Of a stretch of DNA of 64,000 nucleotides, positions 33,653 to 46,095 are shown one piece after another. This stretch comes from Haliclona indistincta (Eukaryota; Porifera; Demospongiae; Haplosclerida; Chalinidae). The translations under genes and the position numbers were made by a program. Location: the NCBI GenBank assembly GCA_964017065.1, contig OZ024785.1:14915965-14979964 (forward strand), written 5' to 3'. The stretch's first letter is position 1, and the number at the start of each line of letters is the position of its first letter. Below the pieces are notes generated by a model, which did no database searches, was not told where the DNA came from, and saw nothing but the letters and a program-made list of their open reading frames with translations.

Positions 33653-34020
33653 AAAGATAGCAAAGACATTGTGGACCATTATCAGAACGAAGTGCCTGAG
33701 GAATGCCAAATCTTGCAAAAATAGATTTAAAAGCTGTAACAATGGAGAAGTTGTAGAGGATAATTTGATGATGTCTGGGAAACGAGAAAAGTAATCTACC
33801 ACGAGAAGATGCATTGTGTTGTTTAACTCGAACAGATCAGCTCCAACTACCTGCCAAGGGTGCTGTGGAAGGGTAGAAACCATCATTGGTTCTCTATTCA
33901 GGATAGAATATTTAGCACATTTCTTTCAATTAGAAACAGCAGCTTTAATTTGATTAGAAAAACCAGGCCGCCAGACAGAGTTCTTGGCTCCAGCAATGGC
34001 AAGGGTCTGCCCTTCGGATA
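33650..34020 (-). pseudogene. Ty3/Gypsy integrase fragment
   Basis: The frame contains SVWRPGFSNQIKAAV, a TGA where the zinc-site Cys is expected, KKCAKYS, and then the core PWQVVGADLFELNNTMHLLV VDYFSRFPD. A frameshift precedes the usual second catalytic Asp. Integrases insert retroelement DNA; this piece is dead and has no LTRs nearby. It belongs to a different Gypsy copy from the one at 14.6 kb. Confidence 0.75.
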
Positions 34021-34149
34021 CTAATTGTTTTATAATAAAATGATCTGTTTTATAATAAAATTATTCTGTACTATGCTTATACCCTCTGGGTCCTGCAATA
34101 AAACCTTTGAACCTAATTGAAGGTTTGCTGCTGTTGCATCTGGTCAAAT

Positions 34150-34991
34150 AGAGTGGTCATGTTATCGTCACAATCAGATATTTGTGACGCTGTTGTTCCA
34201 AAAGGTAACGAAGGCTTAGAAGATTTTCTGACCAGCTGTTTTGACAGTTTTTGAACCTGAGCACAAAATGTGCTTTAAATAGTCAACACACCATCTAAGT
34301 CACTGTGTAGCACCTCAGTTGTTATAGTCCTTATCTAACACATACAAACTTGGTGTTTCAAACGTCACAAGGAAACCAATGGGAATTTTCTTTTGTGAAA
34401 GACCACATCTGATTAAAGCTACCATTTGCGGATGCTCGTGTTAAAACTCGAGGATATTGGTAGTCATCAGGAGTTGTGATTTGAAACCAGTTTTCACTTT
34501 GAGACCATGCATAGGGCAGAAACGTCTTTTTATGACGAAGAATGCTCATTAGCCAGGTGATAGTAGTGAGCAAGTACAATAGAGGCGGGGTAATAAAGAG
34601 GCATGAGAATAATAATATTGTGAGCATTTGATTCATCAATGATAGCAGAGGTGGTAGGATACTTCTCCCTAACAGACCCAGGTGCACTTATATCGAGAGA
34701 CAAGTGACTCTGAGATATTGAAACGAACTCCCAGATCTTTGTTGACTAGATTTAGCCTTAACTTCATTAGGGTTAAAAGCAGTTGATCCAGAGCAATCAA
34801 CTTCCTCTTGTGTTGTGGCTTTCTCGTGTAGTCTTTCTCTCCTCACCCCTGTCTTTCAGCTCATCAACTGCAGGCCCAAGAAACTCGTAAAATACTAGTA
34901 ATATCTCGTAAGAGGGAAACCCAGTGTACAACTTCACAAGTTCATCACTTGAAACAATGTCCTTGAATGTAAAGCAACGCTGTTGGCTCAC
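34150..34991 (-). pseudogene. DDE_Tnp_4 transposase, second copy (partial)
   Basis: The minus strand encodes FTFKDIVSSDELVKLYTGFP and FYEFLGPAVDELKDRG (the region before the helix-turn-helix in this family), then sequence near-identical to 20050-20200, reaching AIIDES, the site of the first catalytic Asp. Beyond that it differs from the first copy until 34150-34340, which again resembles 11280-11520. Frameshifts are present. The stretch 34631-34650 shows the uninterrupted TA at which Tc1/mariner entered the first copy. Confidence 0.7.
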
Positions 34992-35062
34992 ACCGACACA
35001 AAAGTTCTTTTTCCAGCTATCAGTGAGGAGAGTGTCAGTGATAGATTATAGGCGGTAGGTAC

Positions 35063-35165
35063 TCACTTGAGATGTATTGGACACGGGAAGCAAGGTGGGA
35101 ATGCCCACACCTGCAGTGATAGAGGGAAGCAAGGTGGGACTACCCACACCTGCAGTGATATAGAC
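35063..35165 (+). repeat. Two-copy tandem repeat
   Basis: GGGAAGCAAGGTGGGA followed by CCCACACCTGCAGTGATA occurs twice in a row. Short; no function seen. Confidence 0.6.
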
Positions 35166-35559
35166 ATGAAATTCAAACATTTTCAGATCAGATTTGATTT
35201 CTACATAGCCTTACATTATGTAGGTGTTCCTTTGCAGATCTATAGGAACACTTGTCTTACTATTGGACGCTCATACTGAAACTGTTGAAGGGTGTTATGT
35301 TTAACAAAGTATGGAAATAGGCGGCTGTAACTTGGTGTCATCTGATAGTACTGTATTTCTTCTAAAGATTCGGCACATCCTATTTTTGGCAATGCTGTTG
35401 TCTTAATAACAAATTGACCGGAATATGCTTCAAAATAAGAAGTTGATACAATTTCTTCTTTTAGGATGTGTTGTTAGATTGAACTGTAACCTACTTACGA
35501 AAGTTGCTTTGCTGCTAGCTACCGTGCACACAACCCTACATGGTCCTGCTATGTGGCTT

Positions 35560-35985
35560 TATTTAATTGAACTAATGTCAGCACCAGCATCTACTAGCAG
35601 CTTACCTACTGATAGATGACCTTCAGTAGCACTGTTGTGTTGATCCATCATACTGGTGTTATACAAGGCGGCTTTATATTAACTAAACTGATGTCAGTTC
35701 CTTTACTTACTAACGTCTCTGTCTCACTTACTGCTAGATGACCTTCAGTAGCACTGTTGTGTTGATCCATCACACTGGTGTTACACAAGGCGGCTTTATA
35801 TTAACTAAACTGATGTCAGTTCCTTTACTTACTAACGTCTCTGTCTCACTTACTGCTAGATGGCCTTCAGTATATAGCACTGTTGTGTTGATCCATCATA
35901 CTGATGTTACACAAGTGTCAACTGAACTAATGTCAGCTCCTCCATCCACTAGTAGCTTGATTAGCTTCTGTAAAATTAATGTTCA
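35560..35985 (-). pseudogene. Ankyrin-like repeat exon, block copy B
   Basis: Three ankyrin-like units (NSATEGHLAVSETETLVSKG and ATEGHLSVGKLLVDAGADIS) with the same linker as copy A, preceded by an acceptor-like TTTTACAG near 35972. The TATATAG stop seen in copy A is shared, so the damage predates the duplication. Confidence 0.45.
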
Positions 35986-36703
35986 TATTAAAAGTTCTTC
36001 GCGCTTAAGACAAATTTGTTTCATTTTTTGAAGTTGTTGCTCATTTATGCTATCAACTTACACTGATCATTCCGCCAGATTCTTCATTGAAATCATTATA
36101 AGAGTAGGGCAGTCATGCAACAGAATGTCATTTGACACAAGTACGAGCCAGCTTCTCAGCTAATAACCAAACCATACGTAGTAAGAGGAGAGATAATTCT
36201 GTTGTCATGTGTCTTTTATATTACATTCAATAAATCCTGGTTGGCATCATTTTGTCCAGGATAAATTATTACGTATTACAGTCCCACGGAGAATTGTTGT
36301 TACCAATTCAGGTGAACGTCACTGCTACTGATAAAACACCAGTTAGTGGTCTTTGAGTGGATTTCTATAGCACTGCTCATTTCTTGCATTAATTGTTCGT
36401 TTTATTCTCTGCATAGCCATTGTTACTTTGTGGGGAAGCCATGATCTTCTCTAACATACCCAGTTTCTCAGCCGGCATGAATTATTTCAATTGTAATACA
36501 ATAAGTAGTGTGACATTTGATGCAAACTGCAATGCCCATTGCAAGAGTGGGTTTGTCGTTCTACTAAAAATGTGCCTCTGGTTTACAAGGACAAGTGAAG
36601 TCAATAGTACACATGTATGTAATTGAGTCTTCTTAATGTTCGTGTAGCCACATTGGAATGCTATATCTATCAATCTTTATGGTTACTACTGTATGTAGTT
36701 GGT

Positions 36704-36967
36704 TCAATGGTTGGTTGGCTTCTTTATCTTGATTATCATCATGTGCTTGCAGTGATGTTGCCAAGGCTTCACTTTGGTAGTCACAAGGTGACGAGCATTT
36801 ACAGAGCAAGTTACAGACATCACAACAAGTGTGATGGCCTCTTGCTCTTGATGGGCTCTTGCTCTTGATGGACTCTTCAAAGGCTCTTTGATATCATTTC
36901 CGCGGAATGACTGAATGAGCATAAATCGTCTGCATGTATCTGTGTTGTTAACATACTTCTTTATCAA
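36704..36967 (-). pseudogene. RecQ-like C-terminal fragment, copy B, frameshifted
   Basis: Starts like copy A (KYVNNTDTCRRFMLIQSFRG). A duplicated GGGCTCTTGCTCTTGATG segment near 36850 shifts the frame before the CCDxC box, so the zinc site is lost. Confidence 0.5.
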
Positions 36968-37518
36968 TGTGGCTGTTGCTCTACTAGTTAATCTGCCATG
37001 ATCACATCTTTCCAGGTTACTTGCTACCTTGCCCTAACAAGGCATCAGCTTTAGAACCAACTTGGACCTGCTTCTGGCCGCATTGCTCCAGCCATGTAGC
37101 TACCTCCTATACCACTTAGCCGTCCCATCTCTTGCTGTCAATCCCTTCGTATTGACACATTTGTTGTTATTAAAAGTTTGTGCCCAGATGGTAAACCTTC
37201 ACTAATATTTTGAGCCACATGTAGCTATTGTTTACTTCACTTCACTTGGAGCAGCACAACGTTGTCCTGGATCACTACCAAACCTGCACCATCGCACGTG
37301 TATATATCTGGAATAGTGTACTTAACACTACAAGAAGAGATTAATCCTTGAAAAACATGGTTTTTTGGACTGCTAGTGATGCTAATAATTAACCCTCTTA
37401 TCAGACAACTCACTACGTCATGAAAGATATTCCACTTAAAATGTTATGAAATAAGTGGTGTGACATGAATCAAACTGCAATGCCATTGCAAGAGTGTGTC
37501 TATCGGTCTACTAGTAAT

Positions 37519-38175
37519 ACTAGTACATTCATAGAATGCAGGGGCGAGCCTGAGCTGATTTTTGTACAGTTTGATAATAGCATAATAAAATTAATAATAA
37601 AGCATCAGCAATATCAGGCTACTAGACGCTATAGGTAAAGCATTGCTGATATCATTGTGTATGCTTACTATTATAACTATTTGACAGTTAATGATGACAG
37701 CTTCACTTAGACTGTGTAATAACAAAACAGACAACAGATAAATGAAAATACATGAGAGAGCTATTAATAAAGCACGGAGACTGTACTCTTCCGTCTCTGT
37801 CGGTAGTTCCTTTGGTATTCCCTTTGTCGTTCCAGGCGTCTCTCTCGTTGATCGGGCGACTCTTCTGCTCGTCGTCGTTTTCTGGCAATCCTCTGGTCTT
37901 GTAAAAGTTGACTCGGGTGTTGTTCAGGTGTCTCCAATGTTGGTCGCTGTGCTGTCCTCAGTTGTTGAGCAGTAAAGGTTCTTTCGTCAGACATGATAAT
38001 ATCAATTTTTGAATAATATTATTTTTACGCACCACGTGAATATTACGTCATAATAGGCGTGTTCTCGGGAACATTGGAGAACTAACGCTACCCCCGGCCA
38101 CATAGATAGATACGTTCCCCGCGACGTGGGACCTACATCACGATCAATGTGGGGCTCGCTCAGGCTCGCCCCAAT
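37519..38175 (-). mobile_element. Helentron-like non-autonomous element, copy 2
   Basis: Ends match copy 1 (10515-11237), including the GGGGCGAGCCTGAGC inverted 15-mer offset from the left end. The middle (about 37619-37794) differs completely from copy 1, so the two are separate deletion derivatives. The minus-strand frame 37994-37764 begins MSDERTFTAQQLRTAQRPTL as in copy 1 and then runs into the unrelated middle. Confidence 0.55.
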
Positions 38176-38269
38176 TATCATAACAAGAATCAACAGTAAC
38201 AATTAAAGTTATCACTGCTACTACAGCTATAAACATTCTCAAGAAGCACTCACCTTCCTAATCTGGAGG

Positions 38270-39266
38270 GACTTGTTTTTTGATGTAGGGAGGGGTAGGG
38301 ATATTGAGAGGCATCCTCCTTAGTCCTATCACCATAAGGGTGGTGATATGGAGCGGAGGTATGGAGGGTCCTGTGCCATCAGGCTTGGCCCTCCCATCCC
38401 AAACCCAGGGACAAATGGGCCTGGAAGGGAAGAACCAGCATGCCGAAACCGGCATGCATCAGATGACACAAGAGTCACATGGGCTGAGGGAACAGCCCAG
38501 GGAGAACAAAAAACCGTTGTCCACTGACCGCTCGGTGCGGGTCGAGCACTAGGTTGTGACTGTAATATGGTGCCGCATTCTTTTTTGTATTGATGGTCGC
38601 CTGCAGAGCACACTCTTGTGCCGTGTGATCAGGCTCAAAACAAATCGTGCAGACAGAGACCGAATTCCTCATGGCTTGAAAGGTTATAGCATGGAGTCCT
38701 GCGTCCACCTGCGACCAGGAACTTCCCGGGGTACCTGCGGCCATGTTCTGACGGAATGTCGCGTCGTAGGCGCGCTATCCATCGTTCTTGTACTTCGCAG
38801 CCTCGGCAACGACGATGTGCAGGTATGCCAGGTGTTCGGGACGCATCTTACCGGCTGACGCTAGCACCATGAGATACGAGGCGATACAATAGACCCACGA
38901 GGAGATTGTTTGCACCTCCCGCAATGGCGGCCTTACTTCATGTGGTGCAGTAGCAGAAAACTCATCCTGTATCTCCAGCTGTCGACGAAGCCTGAGATTA
39001 TCGGACAAGAGTTTCCGCATCTCTACGAATGCTCCCGACAAAATCTTGGACACAAGTTTGCCTGGGATGGGTGGCAGCGCGGACGAAATGACCATAGGTG
39101 CGGCTGTACCCTGACTCTCTTTGGCACTCTCCAGTGCCGGGGCTGATACGATGGGTGTAGTGACTGTTGACACGACAGGCGTACTTGATAAGAGAGGAAT
39201 TTGTGTGAGCAAGGAAGGGTCCGGTAGCTGACCCAGCATCACACCCGTGGTAAATAAACCGGTCAC
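38270..39266 (-). pseudogene. DIRS-like retrotransposon gag (ORF1)
   Basis: The frame opens MTGLFTTGVMLGQLPDPSLL. It holds the gag-like segment LPPIPGKLVSKILSGAFVEM, then ISSWVYCIASYLMVLASAGK. An in-frame TAG near 38772 replaces a probable Trp, and the same frame resumes as AYDATFRQNMAAGTPGSSWS and CTICFEPDHTAQEC. A later frame change leads to SSDACRFRHAG, a CCHC-like zinc motif of this gag type. No reverse transcriptase or recombinase is nearby. I place it with DIRS/Ngaro-like gags from memory of motif order; other LTR groups are possible. Confidence 0.5.
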
Positions 39267-40133
39267 TCACTGGCTGTCGCAGTCACTAATCAAGTGTGCA
39301 CCCAGTTCGTTACTAGCCTTTAATATTATTATTAACCCCGTCATTTACAGGCCCCACCCCCAGTGAAGCACAGTCACTACGCCTTGTATCCGGCTCCTCC
39401 TGTGCACTTGCTCCTTTCCAACTGTACTTTTGCCTTTTGATTATCCGCCCTCGGCGGTTAGGTAACGCCCAGTGCGTTACACCTGCATACGCATTCCATC
39501 CAAATGCGTTACACCTGAATAATGCCCATCACCCCATGGGGCATGCCCCATCCTGTGGCAAACCGCTACCATGTCACCCCGTGGGTTCTGCCCACCCTGT
39601 GACTTCCTCTCTGTCCCCATTTCTCGTCTCACTAGAGCTCCCTTGCCATCCTCGGCTGAGTCCGCTAAGCCTACTGTGGCAACATGCATGTTCTGTATAA
39701 GTAACACCACATTTCCCATGACTCCTACTATCTGGTGAGCCACTACTCTGCATGTTGCCTCACTAGAGGTCCCTTTAGTCATACAGTCCTGGGTATACGC
39801 CGTGCACTACCCGTGCAGCAATGGTGTCATACAGTCTTCACAACACAGGTATTTGTACACGAATCCCTACAGCTGTCTCGCGGCTAACTATGCTACAATG
39901 CTGCGCAAGAGCATACACTTAGGCCTGTCTATCTGAAGTGTCACGTAGATAACATTATCATTATTACTAGTTTGTTTTTTTTTTACTCTAAACACACAAC
40001 TGAGGCTAGTACCGTGCTGCGTGACTATATAAATCTTACTGTGGTATCCCATGATTAACATTTGATTATAAACACAACACTTGACTAAGAGTCCTATAAC
40101 AACTCGATGCAGCTGACCCACTTACCCGTAGTT

Positions 40134-40400
40134 GTCGCTGTACTGTTGGAAGGGCCAGGCTGGGAGGAGGGGTTGAGGGCTTGCCTAACTGCCTCGACAA
40201 TTGTGGCCAGCGACAGCTGGTCTGTGCCACTGAATGCTGGGGCGCTGGAGTAACGGGCTGCTGGCTACCCGGACCCAGGTGGATGAGAGGAGGAGGAGGG
40301 CGGACGTGCCGCGTAGCAGGTGCCACTGGCTGGTTGCCGAGAGGAGCGGCAGGGTTGACCACCATCTGGATCGGGAGCGGGCGGTCCGTCTTTAGCGTGA
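40134..40400 (-). CDS. Proline-rich exon, unknown gene
   Basis: Open frame rich in Pro and Gln (HVRPPPPLIHLGPGSQQP, PSTPPPSLALPTVQ), bordered by an acceptor-like CGCTAAAG and a good donor GGGTAAGTGGG at about 40133. It might be the upstream exon of the gag pseudogene on the same strand, but the two are about 870 bp apart and the link is inference. Confidence 0.3.
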
Positions 40401-41329
40401 CAACGGTAGATTAGTAGATTGACAGGAGAATGTTGAAACCAGATGGTGAAGACGTCAAGCAGCCAAATTAACCCGTACACATGCATGTGACTATGATCTG
40501 TGCATGCGTACCTGTTCTGCTTCCTGGCCTGTTAACTTCGTTTATCTTTGTAAATATCAATAGACAGTATAATCCCAATGACAATTGGTGCAATTATCAT
40601 CCGGTCTTGTGTGCTGAAGAGCCTGTTGGATAAATTGTCTTGTTTTTTATAATGCATACACTTACCAAACAAATTGACCGGAATAATTGTGCTCCAAATG
40701 AGGAGTTGATACAATAATTTCTTGTTTTAGAGTGTATTTCAAAAGATCCTAAGTTGTTGGAGTGGACTGTGGCCTGCTTAAGAAAGTTGCAACTGTCTTC
40801 TCACAGTTGTCTTTATTCATATCCTTCAGAGGAGTAATTGAACTTTGAACAAAGTGCAAAACATCATTATCATCGTAGGTCGAAGATTCCATAATCGGCT
40901 GGTTCTTGTCACTGGGTGTCCGTTATAATTACTATTGCTGTCTTGTACATGAGAGCACATGGTTTTGTTTTCAGAACTGCACTATGATTGTTGTGCAACA
41001 ACTACACTGTACGTGAATTTCAAACCGAATCGAAATCTGCTGTACTTGTCCTTTAATTCTTTCTTTATTCTTCCTGTCCCATAAATTTTTTTACTTTACT
41101 TTAATGTTGAGTCCTCCTGTCCCAAACGTTACTAGCACAGTTTAATATTTCTTTTCCCATGGAGCAATGATGCTTTTCTTTAAAACCCATCTTAATCCAT
41201 ATTATCGATGTCAGTGGTATCGCACAATGGAAGCGCCATCGTTGGTTGCATGCAGGCGTTTTATAATGACATAAGCATATACCAAGATTCGGCTCCTGGT
41301 AATGACGATTGATAAGCCCTGGTATTATC

Positions 41330-41500
41330 TGAACTAATGTCAGCACCTCCATCCACTAGCATCTTACCTACTGATAGATGACCTTCAGTAGCACTGTTGT
41401 ATTGATCCATCATACTGGTATTACACAAGGCAGCTTTATATTAACTAAACTGATGTCAGCACCAGCATCTACTAGTAGCTTCATTATACCTTTTGTGTCA
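41330..41500 (-). pseudogene. Ankyrin-like repeat fragment
   Basis: Two units of the same ankyrin-like repeat as at 25725 and 35560 (DAGADISLVNIKAALCNTS). No longer gene visible around it. Confidence 0.4.
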
Positions 41501-42194
41501 GTTGCAGGTATAAATTAACTTTTTTATAATTTATAAAATAATAATATTCATTTGTTGGTACTAGTTCTTAAAAATTCTCATTTTGTTGATATCAAACGAT
41601 GAGTTGCGGCTAATCAAACATTGTGCAGATGTTAGTTTTGCTATCCTGTTCGCTTGTTCCACACCAAGATCCCCATGCAAAACAAACAAGGTTGTACTAG
41701 GTTGTGACAACCTAGCCCACAAGCTTGTAATGAGGTTGTGGCCAGCTTGTAACAAGCTTGTTAACAAGGTTGTGACAACCCTGTCCAAACCATGGATTTG
41801 AAACTGTAACGTCCTTGTTACAACCTGAGATAAGGTTGTATACAAGCTTGTGTCAGGGTTGTAAGCGTGTACAAGGTTGTTATGGGTCATTACAAGCTAA
41901 TGAAATCTAGCTAATATCTACACACAAATTATTTCAGGTAATTATTTCACAAATTATTAATATTGAAACATTTTTTTTCAAGATTTCAAGCTGTGTCATT
42001 AAGTTACAAATGAAGATGGAGATTAGAGTTCACTTGTTTTGCTTTCTCCTACAGTTTGCGTACTTGTCATTCACTGCATCGATGAGGATGGACCTTTTTG
42101 TTGTTGGATACTGTTTAACCTGTGTAATATTTTACAAAATAAATCATCATTACCATTTATTATTAATTATAACTTACGTAATCAATCGAGTTGG

Positions 42195-43400
42195 TGAACG
42201 GTCGATGGCCTCAACTATTGATGGTCCAGGAAAACTCTGCGATCTGCAACACAGTAATAGAAAGTATAGAAAAGTCATAATTCGTAACCCATACCTGAAA
42301 GCAGGTTGACTAAGAATTCTGGACCTGTAGTACGTACATTATAGTACATTCGAAAATGAAGATGAATATCCAAGGTACTTGAGATCTATTCGATGTGGAA
42401 AAAATTAACAATAATAAAATAACACTTGTACCTGAATCTGGGAGCTTTCTGCATATGCGAAAAGATGACACTATCATGCACACATACCTGAGATCTAGGT
42501 GTTCTGTATAATAATAATGAGCAAATTCACACAATTAACTTACTTGAATCCTGGGTGTATCCTGCTGTATGTGTGACATTTAAGAGAGATATACATGATC
42601 AAATTTTGCAATGGTGTACAGCGCCATATAGCAGAGTTCGGTGCCACATCATTGTACTATAAAAGAAAAGGTGTACATGACGTGGTAATGAGCACACGTA
42701 CATACCCTGTCATCAAACGAATCTTCCTTCTCTATGTGACGTACATATAAGTTAATGTGGATGAAAATATGGGACAACTACTATTACCTGCAGTGAGTCA
42801 AAGTGCTGGTTGAACTAAACGAATGAAGAATACAGCTAGTATGATCATTATAATTAAAATAATTATATCACACATACCTGAGAGTGCTCTAATTAGAATT
42901 CATGTACAATGAATAGTGTATAAGGCAGGCCTGCATGATCGATGGATGATAAAAACATACCCGAGATCTAGGCATATTCTGTAGGAAACAATTATGAAAG
43001 AATGAGCATTAACCATCAATTAGACAACTAACTTGAAACCTGGGTGGTGTCACATCGCCCAGTCGTACTGAAGCTGATAATAAAAATTATATCATCATGA
43101 CTAATTCATACCGGATTACTATTATCAAATGAGCATTCGTCCTCCTATCATGTGTAAAATTATGTTAGAATAGAAGTAAATAGAATGCACAGGGCTGCAG
43201 CTAGGCGGGTTGATTATTGCACGTACCTATTATATACATCTCGGATTCTGAGTTCTTGATTCTGAAAATTAGGTCAATCGATCTGAAGTAGGCCATACAG
43301 TAATTATGTCTGATCTGACTGAAGTAAGGCACTCACCTAGCCCGGCTCTCAGTCTGTTGACCAGCGCTAGCTACAACTGCTTGTCGATGGCTAGCTAGAA
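42195..43400 (-). other. Possible micro-exon gene within the transposon
   Basis: The minus strand shows a series of very short blocks each set between an AG and a GTATGT/GTAAGT-like donor. In order: about 43267-43233 (NQELRIRD); 43147-43113 (EDECSFDNSNP); 43074-43034 (containing VTPPRFQ); 42980-42963 (NMPRSR); 42736-42712 (KEDSFDD); 42564-42543; 42504-42489 (TPRSQ); 42450-42434 (KAPRF). Then come a longer piece from 42391 and one ending near 42190. The middle blocks repeat as a set, with an acidic SFD block followed by PRxx blocks. I do not recognise a protein, and phases were not all reconciled. Confidence 0.35.
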
Positions 43401-45040
43401 ACGTTCAGCAGCTGCAATGAGTGCACGCGGTATGCGCACGCAGAATGATGTATGATGTCATCGTCTTAGAATAATTATAGGCTAGGCGTGGCTCAGGTTT
43501 CCGCGCGCTGCATGATGGCTGAGTCTTCGCATTACAACATGCAATTACAGCATCCTGATCCTATTATATGGCTAGAGAGGCCGGCAGTAGAACTACAAGG
43601 TCGTAGTACAGGTTATAAGACTGACTGGGAAGAGCGGGCCTCAGTGCATTGACCGGCGTAACCGTACTGCTTAGTGCATGCATGGTTTGCCCGCGACAGA
43701 TCTTATCGTGGAAAGGAAAATCCAGCTAGCATGTCACACTGACTTAGTCACTTAGACTTTTAGCAGAGGCATCATGCAGTTGTTTCTACCCAAGCTACTT
43801 TGCATCATCAAGTATAATTATTCTAATCGTTAATTTGTTGTGCAACAATTATAATATTATTACACATCTCCGATCTGCAGCTCACCTTCTCCGGCTCATC
43901 AGATATATATAGGGTTATTACTGCTTATAATGATGCGAAGAAACTCCATAGAGACAACTCTGGAATTTAGTTGTATTGCCGGCAATGATGGTGAAGTGAT
44001 GTTTGGAACTTGAGGTTGATAAAAGTGATGGGTTATCGGGATGACGAATGTAGATTAGTCAAAAGTAGTGTCGGACAATTTAATGTCTCAAAAGACACCA
44101 CAACATGCATGCATACTCGAAAATAGACAGTCGTTATCGAGTCCAAGGTATAATGATTATACTAGTACTAGTGATGATGAACCCTAGTAATTTATTTTTG
44201 CGTTTGCAGAGAAGACAAGAGCAATAACTCTTTGTTTGCTAATTTGTTCCCCAATTTTGCTAAAGAGACAGAATAGCTAGCACGATATGCATACAGCGGA
44301 TACTGAATGTATTCAAATTATTGCCATTGTGTAGTATATATTATTATAATAAATGCATGTCTTCTAATGCCTCCCTTGATATTCTCACTAGCAGTTCTTT
44401 ACAACAACCATGCAACAGTATGGAAATTAAGAAGTTCAAGTTACAATCAATCATTGAAATTCAGTATAATCATGTATGCAAGTTGACAGTCGACATCATA
44501 ACAGCAGATATAGGTATAACAGTTGAAGTATCCTGCGTGCTGCTAATTAAGATATGCACTTGTTGAGAGTACAACTACGTTGAGTTTATCAACAGATCCA
44601 TCTTGATTGACTGAATGCTTGACCTAGATGCAAATAAACTAATGACAATGAAATAGCACAAAAATCCTATCTATACCTGAAATAATTGCATTCTTGAATG
44701 AGGCATTATACAATTGACTGAACTCGCAACCTAAAAAATAAATAGTGATAGCTAAAACAATGTTACCATCTCTGTGCGAGCTAAATTAAAAAAAAACAAG
44801 TACAATAACTACTATAAATTCAAACCTGCATGCGTCTTGCGATAGAGAATTATATGAGAGCCATAAATTACATACTGCACATCACATTTTGACCTACAAA
44901 GTAATAGATGAATAGCAGTTATACCTACATAGCAAGAATGTACTTGACATAATTATATATTATTTGAAGGTGGCAATAATAGTAGGTGACAATAAAAATT
45001 ATCTTGAGGTTGTTCTTTGGTATACAAGTAAGATAATATT
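43401..45040. other. Transposon interior, no gene recognised
   Basis: AT-rich with short frames only. 44321-44566 (plus) has an 81-codon frame with no recognised domain. Confidence 0.35.
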
Positions 45041-46095
45041 TAGTTGACATTGTAATGACAAGGTTGTTATGACAATACCATGCTCTGATGACATACATGA
45101 ACAAGGTTGTTACAAGATTGTTCTTAGGTGACAATGTTATGACAAGGTTGTCATGACAATGCCTGCTCCAATGACATACATAAACAAGGTTGTTACAAGG
45201 TGGCCATGAGCTTGTTCATTGTCTACAAGCATGGAGCAACCTTGTTACAACCTTGTACAACCTTGTTTGTTTTGCATGGGATCACTTTGGATGGATCTCT
45301 GTCAGCACGACTTGTCTGCTGAATGTAGAAATCTATTATCTTCAGGAGGTCCTGAATTATTAATATTTGTAATATTTGTTTGCATATCAGGCAATTCTTT
45401 CCAATTCCGAATTTCATTATTCATCTTGTGATGCACAATACTCGACATGACTGAGAGTGTTCAAGTCAGGAGAATTGAAGTGTAATGCAAGTGTTTCGAC
45501 AGGTGATTCAGAGGCTTTCTTAGCAGCTTTGCAATCTTTGTTAGTTGAGTTTGGTTGTATTGATAATAATGGTTTTGTTGACAATTGGTAAAGTGTTTGG
45601 AGGACACTGTTCGATGAAGTAATTGACGGTTGTAAATGGTATGGGAGGAGGATTCCGTATTTGTTGCGGGTCATCACAGAATTAAGCCGCAGATGTGGGA
45701 TTTTTACTTTTGCAAGCACTATTCATCTTGTTCCTTTCCTTTTTCAAGCGTCATCCCATCACTTTTAGTTTTTGTTAAAACATTTTTTACTTTACATTTG
45801 TTAGTTGGTTTTATTGATAGTATGATGGATCTCACATGCAATCTAGGACTTGACTGGTCTTCCTATATAATTGTAGCAATGGGAATATTTCCTCACATAA
45901 TACTGATTATTTCGGTTGCTAGACTCCTCAAAATCCGGTTGGCATTTTATTATTTTTTCTTTCAAGACACTACGTGTTACAGCTGGAGAATTAAAGGAAG
46001 ATAATTAATTCGCCTGTCAGCTATAATCTTCTGATAGAAAGTAGCTCTAAGCCTCTAACATTTAATGCAGTATTTGAGAAGTATTTGACTATATC

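Larger units (their letters stand above)
41672..45280. mobile_element. 3.6-kb inverted-repeat transposon, superfamily unassigned
   Basis: Ends begin CCCATGCAAAACAAACAAGG on both sides (26 bp perfect, about 40 bp imperfect). ATC flanks both ends (41669-41671, 45281-45283), and the related locus at 29730-29790 has a single ATC at this point, so the target duplication is 3 bp. Inside each end ACAAGGTTGT/ACAACCTTGT motifs recur many times (41686-41880 and 45050-45265), as subterminal repeats do in CACTA-type elements. No transposase was recognised, so it is probably non-autonomous. Confidence 0.75.
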
